From Mariniflexile jejuense (GTDB lineage: Bacteria > Bacteroidota > Bacteroidia > Flavobacteriales > Flavobacteriaceae): a stretch of DNA of 64,000 nucleotides. Each line of letters begins with the position of its first letter. The stretch's first letter is position 1. Under the pieces are notes generated by a model. The model was not told the DNA's origin and did not search any database. It was given only the letters and a program-made list of their open reading frames with translations. Location: contig NZ_JBHTJI010000001.1 in NCBI RefSeq assembly GCF_042675665.1, forward strand, positions 2,046,001 to 2,110,000. The letters are read 5' to 3'. The position numbers and the translations under genes are program-made. This document shows positions 1 through 7,759 of this stretch, in pieces.

Positions 1-670
1 TCACGATGAAAACAACCACATCACCATCCCAGGGTTTTACAATAAGGTGGAAGAGCTTTCAAATGAAGAACGTACTGAAATGGCAAAAGCGCCTTTCAAT
101 TTAGAAAGCTACAAAAAAGCATTGAACATAGAAGCTGTTTACGGCGAAACAGGCTATACCACCAACGAGCGCAATTCCATACGCCCAACCCTAGATGTAA
201 ACGGTATTTGGGGCGGTTACACAGGCGAAGGTGCCAAAACCGTAATAGCCAGTAAAGCCTATGCCAAAATATCCATGCGCTTAGTACCGCATCAAGACTG
301 GGAAGAAATCACCCAATTATTCAAAACCCATTTTGAAAATATCGCTCCAAAAGGTGTTACCGTAAACGTAAAAACGCATCATGGTGGGCAAGGTTATGTA
401 ACCCCTATAGACAGTATTGGCTACCAAGCCGCAAGTAAAGCATACCAAGACACCTTTGGCAAAACCCCAATACCTCAGCGTAGTGGCGGTAGTATTCCTA
501 TTGTCTCGCTTTTTGAAAAAGAACTAAAAAGCAAAACCATTTTAATGGGCTTCGGGTTAGATAGTGATGCCATTCATTCACCCAACGAACATTTCGGCAT
601 TTTCAATTACCTAAAAGGCATCGAAACCATTCCGTTATTTTATAAATATTTCACCGAACTTTCAAAATAA
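1..670 (+). CDS. M20 family metallopeptidase, C-terminal part (5' end outside window)
   Basis: The reading frame is open from base 2 to a TAA at 668-670, giving 222 residues of a longer protein. A GTG at 47 is internal, because the frame continues upstream of it. The visible part covers the dimerisation domain and the C-terminal catalytic segment of an M20 zinc peptidase. RSGGSIPIV and the near-terminal segment DAIHSPNEHF, with a metal-binding His in HSPNE, are typical of dipeptidases and carnosinase-like peptidases. It probably hydrolyses dipeptides or acylated amino acids. The substrate cannot be told from this fragment. It stands alone, followed by a dispersed repeat. Confidence 0.88.
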   Translation, partial: HDENNHITIPGFYNKVEELSNEERTEMAKAPFNLESYKKALNIEAVYGETGYTTNERNSIRPTLDVNGIWGGYTGEGAKTVIASKAYAKISMRLVPHQDWEEITQLFKTHFENIAPKGVTVNVKTHHGGQGYVTPIDSIGYQAASKAYQDTFGKTPIPQRSGGSIPIVSLFEKELKSKTILMGFGLDSDAIHSPNEHFGIFNYLKGIETIPLFYKYFTELSK

Positions 671-673
671 TAT

Positions 674-771
674 GGGCGTTACCACAAGGGTCGCGCTTTC
701 CGTTACAAGTCCTCGCTAGCCCCGATAAAAATCGGTACTAGCTGTGGGCTTTTCACTTCAATCGCTAACGC
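674..771 (+). repeat. Dispersed palindromic intergenic repeat, copy 1
   Basis: Begins GGGCGTTACC and ends ATCGCTAACGC. The centre is a strong stem: GCTAGCCCCGAT (715-726) can pair with ATCGGTACTAGC (731-742). A second copy with matching ends lies inverted at 5171-5321. Short elements of this type, beginning GGGCGTT and ending CTAACGC, are familiar between genes in flavobacterial genomes. It has no coding capacity and fills the gap before the DMT gene. Confidence 0.75.
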
Positions 772-786
772 AGTTAGTAATACACC

Positions 787-1647
787 ATGAAAAACCAACA
801 CTCAAGAAACCTTATTTTTCTTTTAATAGCCACACTTTTTGGCAGTACGTCTGGCCCGTTAGGGAAGTTTATAGATTTAGCACCTCCTGTTGTTATTTGG
901 TGTCGTTGTTTTTTAGGTGGACTCTTTTTATATGCGTTTTGTTACTTCCAAAAAGTAAATCTTAAAATTTATTCAAAAAGAGATTTTACTACCCTTTTTA
1001 TTAGCGCGCTGTTTTTTGGTGCACATTGGATAACGTATTTCTACGCGCTTAAATTATCAAACGTAGCTATTGGTATGCTATCATTATTCACCTATCCAAT
1101 GCTTACTGCACTTATTGAACCACTTTTTATTAAAGTGAAATTCGACCCCATGTACATTGTTTTAAGCTTAATGGTTTTATTAGGGCTTTATATATTAACC
1201 CCTAGTTTTAACTCTGAAAGTTCTTATTTTGAAGCTATTTTATTTGGCGTTATCTCTGCACTTTTATACGCATTACGCAATATTATTTCTAAAAAATTGA
1301 TAAGTCGCTACACAGGAACAAGCATCATGTTATATCAACTAGCCATTCTTAGCATTGTATTATTACCTGCCATTTTTTATATGGATACCTCAAATATTTC
1401 AAATCAGTTTCCATTTGTAGTTTCGCTTGCTTTAATAACAACCGCTATTGGCCATACCATGATAGTTAGTAGTTTTAAACATTTTTCGGTAAGTACTGCT
1501 AGCATCATTAGTAGTACACAACCAGTTTTTGGCATTATACTGGCATTTCTATTTTTAAATGAAATACCTACCTTAAACACGTTTTTTGGTGGTTCGTTAA
1601 TTCTTGCTACGGTTGTTATTGAAAGTGTTCGGTCAAGAAATAAATAA
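787..1647 (+). CDS. DMT family (EamA) transporter
   Basis: A 286-residue polytopic membrane protein made of about ten hydrophobic segments, as expected for two EamA halves of five helices. The N-terminal segment has the Ser/Gly-Pro-rich pattern of drug/metabolite exporters (FGSTSGPLGK). The second half carries TTAIGHTMIVSSFKHF and the STQPVFGIILAFLFLNE signature, where a conserved Pro and a helix-terminal Glu are typical of the family. It acts in the inner membrane and probably exports a small metabolite or amino acid, but the substrate is not inferable. The ATG at 787 starts directly in a basic and then hydrophobic N-terminus. It has no operon partner. Confidence 0.9.
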   Translation: MKNQHSRNLIFLLIATLFGSTSGPLGKFIDLAPPVVIWCRCFLGGLFLYAFCYFQKVNLKIYSKRDFTTLFISALFFGAHWITYFYALKLSNVAIGMLSLFTYPMLTALIEPLFIKVKFDPMYIVLSLMVLLGLYILTPSFNSESSYFEAILFGVISALLYALRNIISKKLISRYTGTSIMLYQLAILSIVLLPAIFYMDTSNISNQFPFVVSLALITTAIGHTMIVSSFKHFSVSTASIISSTQPVFGIILAFLFLNEIPTLNTFFGGSLILATVVIESVRSRNK

Positions 1648-1680
1648 AAAACAGACCCTCAAACAAGGCAATTTATAAAT

Positions 1681-2883
1681 TTATGGCAAATATGAATAAC
1701 CTTTTTTTGTTTTCCAAAGAAAGTATTTCTCAAATAAAATTTTAGAAAAATCATAAAAAATATTAGGAATCATAATTGCAAATTTTCTAGGTTTAAATAG
1801 TTTATCACTTAAAATGATAACTTCTTTTTTTCCTGCATCCATAATACATATTCCTGGTATTTTGCCCCATGCTTTTTTCTTCAATTCTGTTTTTCCTTCA
1901 GAAACTCTAATAATGTTTTCTGCTACAATTTTTCCAGTTTCATCAGATGGATAACCTGTTTTTGGACCAGAAAAAGGCACTTTACCTGGTTTAAATGGCA
2001 ATTTCACATCTACAGCTATACCAGCAGCCCAAACATTATGAATTTCTATATGTCTGTAATCATCAGTTACTGGAATATATCCTGTAGCAGTTGCTTTAAG
2101 TTCAGGAGAGTTACTCACAAAATCTACTCCTATGAAAGGAGGCATAAGCATTGTAAATTTGCTTGGAAGTTCTTCGTCGGTGGTTAAAATTACTTTATCT
2201 TTCTTCACCTCTTTAACACCAACTTCGGTTCTATAGTGAATATTGAACATTTTCATGAACGATTTTAGCATAGTTTCCCCGCCTGTTATACCATCAATAC
2301 CAAAGTGGCCTAAAAATGTTTCAGGCGTAATCCAATATAAATCTACTTTTTTTCTAATTTGTTGTTCTCTTAACCATTTTTCAATATTGAAGAGAAACTC
2401 ATAAGCAGCACCCATACAGCCTGCATTTTGGGTTGCACCTATTACTATTGACCCAGGGTTTTGTTTAAATTCTTCTAAAGCCTTTCTTATTTTTAACGCT
2501 CCATTTGGAGTGCCAACATAATAAGCAAATTCTTCAACGCCTGGCGCAACATCATATTTTACTTTAGGACCTGTAGCTATTACCAAATTATCATAATATA
2601 CTTCTTCTTTGTTAGTTATTATAACTTGTTTTTTAACATCTACTTTTAGTGCTTCTGCAATTTTAAAATCAATTCCTTTATTTTTTAATATCTCATCTTT
2701 TCTAAAAGATATATCTTTAATTTCTCGTCTACCAAAAGGCACCCAAATTAATGATGGGATAAATAAAAACAAAGGAGATTTATCTATCATAATCACTTTA
2801 TGTTGGTCTTTTCCTTTACGCTTAACCTCAAGAGCTGCCGTCATACCAGCAAAATTACCTCCTACTACTACCGTTGTTGTCAT
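1681..2883 (-). CDS. FAD-dependent oxidoreductase, sulfide:quinone oxidoreductase type
   Basis: 400 residues. The N-terminal Rossmann segment VVVGGNFAGMTAALEV is a dinucleotide-binding fold with the glycine pattern GGNxAG, and a second FAD-contacting segment (LVIATGPKVKY) lies near residue 105. A central segment contains NAGCMGAAYEF, and the C-terminal part has the VWAAGIAVDV pattern of the FAD domain followed by an amphipathic hydrophobic tail, as in membrane-associated SQR/NDH-2 proteins. Only about two cysteines are visible (NAGC and GIC), whereas the classic sulfide oxidases use three, so sulfide oxidation is not assured. It may transfer electrons to the quinone pool. It reads away from a CRP/FNR-type operator at 2932-2947. 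Confidence 0.75.
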   Translation of the reverse strand: MTTTVVVGGNFAGMTAALEVKRKGKDQHKVIMIDKSPLFLFIPSLIWVPFGRREIKDISFRKDEILKNKGIDFKIAEALKVDVKKQVIITNKEEVYYDNLVIATGPKVKYDVAPGVEEFAYYVGTPNGALKIRKALEEFKQNPGSIVIGATQNAGCMGAAYEFLFNIEKWLREQQIRKKVDLYWITPETFLGHFGIDGITGGETMLKSFMKMFNIHYRTEVGVKEVKKDKVILTTDEELPSKFTMLMPPFIGVDFVSNSPELKATATGYIPVTDDYRHIEIHNVWAAGIAVDVKLPFKPGKVPFSGPKTGYPSDETGKIVAENIIRVSEGKTELKKKAWGKIPGICIMDAGKKEVIILSDKLFKPRKFAIMIPNIFYDFSKILFEKYFLWKTKKGYSYLP

Positions 2884-2923
2884 AACTTTAAGTTTAATAA
2901 CATAAAGTTAATGACTAACTTTA
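2883..2923. promoter_or_regulatory. Three TAACTTTA boxes in the leader of the flavoprotein gene
   Basis: TAACTTTA occurs at 2883-2890 and 2916-2923, with the inverse TAAAGTTA at 2903-2910. The first overlaps the start codon of the oxidoreductase. The pattern could be a regulator site or an mRNA fold at the translation start. In such AT-rich sequence part of it may be chance. Confidence 0.35.
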
Positions 2924-2931
2924 TTTTTTGG

Positions 2932-2947
2932 TGTAACCAATGTTACA
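2932..2947. promoter_or_regulatory. CRP/FNR-family operator, TGTAA-N6-TTACA
   Basis: A perfect inverted repeat, TGTAAC (2932-2937), CAAT, GTTACA (2942-2947). The half-site spacing is exactly that of CRP/FNR-superfamily operators (TGTxA-N6-TxACA). A lone half-site TGTAAC recurs at 2979-2984. It lies between the divergent flavoprotein (start 2883) and DUF4407 (start 3038) genes and could control either. Confidence 0.55.
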
Positions 2948-3037
2948 TAATAGTAAAAGTCATTTAATTTGCTTTTAATGTAACAAATTGACTAATTTAA
3001 CGTTCTAACAATCAATCATCAATCAAAATCAATCAAT

Positions 3038-4138
3038 ATGTTAAAGCAATTCTTTATTATTTGCTCGGGTTCAGACACCGATATTTTAAACACTTGTTCT
3101 AAAGGCGAACAAAACAAATACGCAGGCATTGGTGCCACTGTATTTTTTACTGCTGTTATGGCATTTATTGCTGGTAGTTACGCACTATACACAGTTTTTG
3201 ATAACCTGTATTCTGCAATCTTATTTGGGTTTATTTGGGGTTTACTTATTTTTAATTTAGACCGCTACATTGTTTCTACCATTAAAAAAACAGGCAGTGT
3301 TTTAGATGAATTTATACAAGCTTCTCCCAGAATAATATTGGCTGTTATTATAGCCATCGTCATTTCAAAACCTTTAGAATTAAAGATTTTTGAAAAAGAA
3401 ATTAATCAGGTTTTATTAGAACAGAAAAACGATTTAACACTTGCCAATAAGAACCAAATAGCAAAACAATTCAACCCAAATATTGAAAATTTAAACAAAA
3501 ATATTACTGCTTTACAACAAGAAATAGCAACCAAAGAGGCGGAAGTTAATGCTCTTTATGATACGTATATAGCAGAAGCCGAAGGAACTGCAGGAACCAA
3601 ATTATTAGGAAAAGGACCTGTTTATAAAGAAAAACGAGACAAACATGATGCTTTACTAGCCGAATTACAACTACTAAAGGCTGAAAATAAAACTAAAATT
3701 GAAGCTACTGAAACTCAAATAGCATCATTAAAAGGTGATTATGAAACCCAAGTTTCAAATACACAACCTATTATTAATAATTTTGATGGTTTAATGGCAC
3801 GTGTTAACGCCTTAGGCAAACTACCGTGGTTACCTTCGTTTTTTATATTCTTATTGTTCTTGGCTATTGAAACCTCACCTATTTTCGCTAAACTATTATC
3901 ACCAAAAGGTGCTTACGATTATAAGTTAGAAGACGAAGAAACAGCTTTAAAAACAAATGTGGCTCAAAATAAAAAGCAACGTGAAGTGATGCTAAAAACA
4001 GATTTTGCTATTAACGACCGTATTTATGCCGATTTAGAAAATGAAGACGAACTATACACCTATAAGCGCACAAAAGCGAGGGAACTTATGCAGCTTCAGG
4101 CAGATGCCTTTTATAAACAACAAAAAAATATACTTTAG
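3038..4138 (+). CDS. DUF4407 domain membrane protein
   Basis: 366 residues. Two hydrophobic helices lie at about 28-55 and 58-80, the second containing the FNLDRY motif common in this family. A third helix is at about 95-113, and a long charged coiled coil runs from roughly 115 to 250. A fourth helix (PWLPSFFIFLLFLAIETSP) lies near 268-290, followed by a charged cytoplasmic tail. The order of helices and coiled coil and the LDRYIVS and ETSPI motifs fit DUF4407, a bacterial inner-membrane family without an assigned biochemical role. It is transcribed alone, away from the flavoprotein gene, with the CRP/FNR-type operator in between. Function unknown. Confidence 0.8.
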   Translation: MLKQFFIICSGSDTDILNTCSKGEQNKYAGIGATVFFTAVMAFIAGSYALYTVFDNLYSAILFGFIWGLLIFNLDRYIVSTIKKTGSVLDEFIQASPRIILAVIIAIVISKPLELKIFEKEINQVLLEQKNDLTLANKNQIAKQFNPNIENLNKNITALQQEIATKEAEVNALYDTYIAEAEGTAGTKLLGKGPVYKEKRDKHDALLAELQLLKAENKTKIEATETQIASLKGDYETQVSNTQPIINNFDGLMARVNALGKLPWLPSFFIFLLFLAIETSPIFAKLLSPKGAYDYKLEDEETALKTNVAQNKKQREVMLKTDFAINDRIYADLENEDELYTYKRTKARELMQLQADAFYKQQKNIL

Positions 4139-4161
4139 TCTGCCTTTTTACACAGCAAGAC

Positions 4162-4198
4162 TTTCCAATGGAAAATAGAAGCGATGCTTCTAAGTTTT
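4162..4198. terminator. Probable terminator between convergent genes
   Basis: Two adjacent tight hairpins, TTTCC-AAT-GGAAA (4162-4174) and TAGAAGC-GAT-GCTTCTA (4176-4192), precede a T-rich stretch. They sit between DUF4407 (+) and the STAS gene (-), which converge. Confidence 0.5.
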
Positions 4199-4205
4199 AT
4201 TTGAA

Positions 4206-4484
4206 TTATGCAGCTATTTCCGTTTTGAAATGATTGTATAAATCTTTACAACCTAAACCAATAATAGACAAACTTTTGTTTTTAGCTATAGCTTCTTTAT
4301 GAAGTGCTGTTAAGGCATTTACACCTAAACGATCCATACTTTCAACTTCTTCAATGCTAATAGTTAGTACATCTAGGTTTTCAAAAATATTTTTGAATTG
4401 ACTATTAAAAACGTCTAAATTATTTTTGTCTAGAGTTCCTTTAATTTTAAAAAAATTGTTGCAGTTTGAAATTTTTAAATCCAT
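4206..4484 (-). CDS. Stand-alone STAS domain protein
   Basis: 92 residues forming one STAS (anti-sigma-factor antagonist) domain: beta strand LKISNCNNFFKIKGTL, the hydrophobic strand LTISIEEVESMDRLGV and the following helix. In SpoIIAA-type proteins the loop reads D-S-S-G and carries the phosphorylated Ser. Here it is MDRLGVNAL, with no Ser or Thr at that place, so control by an RsbW/SpoIIAB-type kinase is unlikely. It could be a binding module for a transporter or a signalling complex. No kinase, phosphatase or sigma factor lies beside it. Confidence 0.75.
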   Translation of the reverse strand: MDLKISNCNNFFKIKGTLDKNNLDVFNSQFKNIFENLDVLTISIEEVESMDRLGVNALTALHKEAIAKNKSLSIIGLGCKDLYNHFKTEIAA

Positions 4485-4708
4485 AATAAGTTAATTTTAG
4501 TTGATTAAACAATACATTTAGGGCTATTAATTAGTTTACTATGAGGTAAATATAAATACCGTAAGGCTATTACCAATATTTATTCGATAAATCGGTTTTA
4601 ACTTTAGATGAACAAAAAATATATGTCAAATTAATCGATAAGGAACACTTTTTGAAATAAACAATTTGTTATTTTTACCATCATTCAAAAAAAGAAAACT
4701 ACCTGTTT

Positions 4709-5140
4709 ATGAAAAAAATTATATTTCTACTTTGCCTTATTTCTACTTTTAATTTGTTTGCCCAAACCACTGAAAAAGAAGATAAAGATGCTATTCAAGC
4801 GGTTTTGAAAGCACAACGTATTGCATGGTCTAAACATAATATTGAAGAGTTTATGGAAGGCTACTGGAAAAGTGATTCGCTTAAATTTTATGGTGCAAAT
4901 GGCATTACTTATGGTTGGGAAAACACACTTATTCGGTATGAAAAAAGCTATCCTACCGAAGCGCATACAGGTAAATTAAGTTTTAAAATAAACGACATTA
5001 CTAAAATAAGTGATGATGTTTATTTTGTGTTAGGTGAATACCATATAAAACGCGATGTTGGAAATGCCGATGGCATTTTTATGCTTATTTTTAGGAAAAT
5101 TGACGGTGAATGGAAAATTGTTGCCGATACTTCTTGCTGA
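4709..5140 (+). CDS. Secreted NTF2-like / DUF4440-type protein
   Basis: 143 residues. A signal peptide occupies residues 1 to about 19 (MKKIIFLLCLISTFNLFAQ, cleaved after AQ). The mature part begins with an acidic helix and continues as a single NTF2/SnoaL-like cone fold: AWSKHNIEEFMEGYW in the helical part, then strands ending in FMLIFRKIDGEWKIVADTSC. Proteins of this type in the Bacteroidota are usually annotated as DUF4440 or ketosteroid-isomerase-like and bind or modify small hydrophobic molecules, with unknown substrates. It is expected in the periplasm. It is a single gene followed by a dispersed repeat. Confidence 0.8.
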   Translation: MKKIIFLLCLISTFNLFAQTTEKEDKDAIQAVLKAQRIAWSKHNIEEFMEGYWKSDSLKFYGANGITYGWENTLIRYEKSYPTEAHTGKLSFKINDITKISDDVYFVLGEYHIKRDVGNADGIFMLIFRKIDGEWKIVADTSC

Positions 5141-5170
5141 AAAACTAAGCTTTATTTGAATTTCTGAATT

Positions 5171-5321
5171 GCGTTAGGGGTTGAAGTGGAAATCCTTTTT
5201 AAAACCTTGGTATAACAAACATTGGTAAGACCTAAAACTAGCAGTTTGGTTTGTCGTGCCTACACGAAATGACGTTTTAAAAAGATTGCAACGAAAAACC
5301 CGACCCGATAGGGTAACGCCC
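5171..5321 (-). repeat. Dispersed intergenic repeat, copy 2 (inverted, with extra central DNA)
   Basis: Read on the minus strand it begins GGGCGTTACC and ends CCCCTAACGC, matching the ends of the element at 674-771. Common inner blocks are a GGGTCG..TTTCGTTGCAA-like stretch and TTTCCACTTCAA. The centre is about 50 bp longer and holds a small hairpin, TCGTG-CCTA-CACGA, near 5256-5270. Confidence 0.65.
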
Positions 5322-5326
5322 AAATG

Positions 5327-5905
5327 TTATAATTTTTTAACGTATTTGGTTATAATTACTATATGTTGCCCATCAACTTTACCCTCAATGTATTCGGCAT
5401 TTTCGTGGTCTAAACGAATGTTTCTAACGGCAGTACCTTGTTTTGCTACCATGCTAGAACCTTTCACTTTTAAATCTTTTACCAAAACCACCGAATCGCC
5501 AGCTTCTAAAATAACACCGTTAACATCGCGGTGAATAATTTTATTAGCTTCATCTTCATGCTCGCCTGTGGCTCTTGCAAGTGCCAAAGCGTCATCATCT
5601 AAATACATCATATCCAACAAATCTTTTGGCCAACCTTCATTACGCAGTCTTTGAAGCATTCTCCAAGCCATTATTTGCACTGCTACAAATTCACTCCACA
5701 TACTATCGTTTAAACAACGCCAGTGGTTTACATCCATTTCAACTTTACCTTCAATTTGATTTAAACAGGTAATACAAACCAATATATCGTTATCTACATT
5801 TTCATTTAATGAAGGCGGAATGGTGTATTGAGATAGTTGGTTGGTTGCTGTACAAAGTTCGCAGGTATTATTGCTTCGTTCTTGTAATGTTTGTAATACG
5901 CTCAT
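5327..5905 (-). CDS. PhnA domain-containing zinc-ribbon protein
   Basis: 192 residues. The N-terminus has a zinc-ribbon pattern with two CxxC pairs (CELC near residue 15 and CITC near residue 48), then a tryptophan-rich helical middle. A C-terminal PhnA domain (GVILEAGDSVVLVKDLKVKG and then VRNIRLD..IEGKVDG) makes up the last 65 or so residues. Despite the name, most PhnA-domain proteins are not linked to phosphonate breakdown, and there are no phn genes here. The family has a small SH3-like barrel and is probably a nucleic-acid or protein binding module. It is transcribed alone. Confidence 0.82.
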   Translation of the reverse strand: MSVLQTLQERSNNTCELCTATNQLSQYTIPPSLNENVDNDILVCITCLNQIEGKVEMDVNHWRCLNDSMWSEFVAVQIMAWRMLQRLRNEGWPKDLLDMMYLDDDALALARATGEHEDEANKIIHRDVNGVILEAGDSVVLVKDLKVKGSSMVAKQGTAVRNIRLDHENAEYIEGKVDGQHIVIITKYVKKL

Positions 5906-5970
5906 GAATGTGATTTTGATTTTGCAATAATACGTTTAATTGTAAGTTTTTACAAGTTAGTTTTGTGACA

Positions 5971-6000
5971 AAAAAAAGCGCCTGTAAAAGACGCTTTTTT
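5971..6000. terminator. Rho-independent terminator
   Basis: AAAAAAGCG and CGCTTTTTT form a stem around an 11-nt loop. It lies 18 bp after the stop of the minus-strand gene at 6018-6845 and can serve that gene. Confidence 0.75.
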
Positions 6001-6017
6001 ATTCGTTTTAAGTGTTT

Positions 6018-6845
6018 TTATTTTGAAAGTTCTGCAACTAATTTATAAACTGCATCTCCATGAACACCTGTAAAATATTTATCATATTTTTTACCTCTAG
6101 CTTCACGCGCAGCTTCATCTGGCCATGCTTTTTTGGAAAGTTCTGCAAGACCATCAAACATTTTTTCTAAATCGGCCATAGAATCAAAAAAGAATGCTTC
6201 CATTATTTCGGTTCCATCTTTTCCCCAAGCATGTCTATGTGGGTAATAGCCTTTAATTATTGGATTTGCTTTTATAAGTTTTTCAAAATTTTCTGTTCTT
6301 AACGCTCTAATTTCTTCATTAGTTCCATCTTCAGGAAATGCTAAATGTGAAGTGCGAACATAACAAATTAAATCTTTTGTGTTACCAACTGGCATTGGTT
6401 TTACAAGAGGCATTGTTGAATAAATTTCATCTGAATGAACATGAGAATAATAGGCTTGCTGTTTTTTCATAAAGGCATCTCTAGCTTTTTCATCGGGCCA
6501 TGCGGCTTTTTCTAGTTCGCCATCTTTGGCTGCTGCTTTTTCAATATCTGCCCAAGAGCCATATACTCTTACATATATTAATTCGGTGTTATCGGGTGTC
6601 ATTTGGTGTAAATAGAAGGACGATCCCATAACGTAGTCGTTCTTTTTTGTAACTTTTTCTAGATATTCTTTCTCAACGGCTTTCCAGGTAGCCATATCAA
6701 AATCTTCTAAATCCATGTTCCAATGCAGGGTAGTTACAGTAATATACTGTGGTGCTTTTTGCTCATTTTGAGCAAAACTGAGTGTACTAAAACATAGCAA
6801 TAGTACCATTGCTATAGCTTTTAAAAATTGGTTGGTTGGTTTCAT
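6018..6845 (-). CDS. Secreted protein with two tandem ferredoxin-like (NIPSNAP/dimeric-barrel type) domains
   Basis: 275 residues. The signal peptide is at 1 to about 25 (LLCFSTLSFAQ). The remainder is an internal duplication: repeat 1 (about 30-145) ends KAAWPDEKARDAF..YYSHVHSDEIY and repeat 2 (about 155-273) ends KKAWPDEAAREAR..YFTGVHGDAVY. Both have the same WPDExAR motif, an aromatic, and a VHxDxxY tail. Each unit looks like a dimeric alpha/beta barrel or NIPSNAP domain. That assignment is structural inference from the pattern of strands, and no catalytic motif is recognised. It is probably periplasmic and is transcribed alone. Function unknown. Confidence 0.7.
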   Translation of the reverse strand: MKPTNQFLKAIAMVLLLCFSTLSFAQNEQKAPQYITVTTLHWNMDLEDFDMATWKAVEKEYLEKVTKKNDYVMGSSFYLHQMTPDNTELIYVRVYGSWADIEKAAAKDGELEKAAWPDEKARDAFMKKQQAYYSHVHSDEIYSTMPLVKPMPVGNTKDLICYVRTSHLAFPEDGTNEEIRALRTENFEKLIKANPIIKGYYPHRHAWGKDGTEIMEAFFFDSMADLEKMFDGLAELSKKAWPDEAAREARGKKYDKYFTGVHGDAVYKLVAELSK

Positions 6846-7001
6846 AATTTGTTAAAAAATTAAAGTTAATATATTGATTAAATAAATTCTACTTTAAGAT
6901 TTTAGGGCGTATGCAACTATGCTACTAACAACTACTAGGGAGAGAGATTGTGAATATAGTAAATATACAAAAATTTACTGAATTCCAACAACTTACAATA
7001 A

Positions 7002-7361
7002 TTATAATGTGTCTCTTAATTTTTTAGGCATGCTTTTTACAACCATATTATAAGAATGATCTATTAATTCTAATATAAATTTAGGTTGTAAATCGCTATT
7101 GTAAAGCTTAACGGTATTCCAATGTATTTTACTCATGTGGTAACCAGGTTCTATACTTTCGTATTCCGCACGCAGTTCTTGCGCATAATCAGGGTCACAC
7201 TTTAAGTTAATTGAAGGGTTGCCTATTTCCCAAGATTTTATAGAAGTAAGAAGAAACATTTTTCCTAGAACTTTAAACACTAAAACATCTTCATCAAAAG
7301 GAAAATCTTCTGTGACTGCTTTTTTACTAAGGCAATAGTTATGGAGTTGTTCTATGTTCAT
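7002..7361 (-). CDS. MmcQ/YjbR family DNA-binding-like protein
   Basis: 119 residues. The pattern ..CLSKKAVTEDFPFDEDVLVFKVLGKMF.. followed by SINLKCDP and YHMSKIHWNTV is the signature of the MmcQ/YjbR double-wing family, often annotated as DNA-binding on structural grounds only. It is the last gene of a coupled operon: its start overlaps the GNAT stop by 4 bp. The role is unknown. Confidence 0.88.
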   Translation of the reverse strand: MNIEQLHNYCLSKKAVTEDFPFDEDVLVFKVLGKMFLLTSIKSWEIGNPSINLKCDPDYAQELRAEYESIEPGYHMSKIHWNTVKLYNSDLQPKFILELIDHSYNMVVKSMPKKLRDTL

Positions 7362-7759
7362 TTTAAAAGGCGTTCCATTACTTTTTCTGGATGTTTCAAT
7401 TCAGTATATCCAAATTGTTTATACAAATTATGAGCGTCGCTGGTTTTTAGCATCCAAACGTTGCATGATTGTAGTTGTGGTTCTTCATTTATAGCTTTCA
7501 TTAACTGTTTTGAATAGCCTTTTCCTCTGTATTCTGGTAAAATAAAAACATCCATTATATAGGCAAAAACCGTATAATCTGTAGCTATTCTGGCAAAACC
7601 TATTTGCTTTTCATTTAAATACACGCCAAAACAAAAGCAGGTTTCAATAGTTTTTTTAACTTCTTGTAAAGTTCTACCAGTTGCCCAATAAGTTGTGGTT
7701 AAAAATTGATGAATTACATCAACTTGAAGTTTACTTTTATCAGTTGAAATTGTTATCAT
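7358..7759 (-). CDS. GNAT family N-acetyltransferase
   Basis: 133 residues. The acetyl-CoA-binding motif A is YRGKGYSKQLMKAI (near residues 78-91), preceded by the strand VFILPE and followed by the late strand region MLKTSDAHNLYKQFGY, where the Tyr is often the catalytic acid. The substrate is unknown. The start overlaps the stop of the cyclase gene by 4 bp, and its own stop overlaps yjbR, so the three are translated together. Confidence 0.9.
   Translation of the reverse strand: MITISTDKSKLQVDVIHQFLTTTYWATGRTLQEVKKTIETCFCFGVYLNEKQIGFARIATDYTVFAYIMDVFILPEYRGKGYSKQLMKAINEEPQLQSCNVWMLKTSDAHNLYKQFGYTELKHPEKVMERLLK

Noticed and set aside
744..965. Open frame overlapping the start of the DMT gene
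   Set aside because: Shadow frame of the transporter, starting within the dispersed repeat. The protein composition is not coherent.
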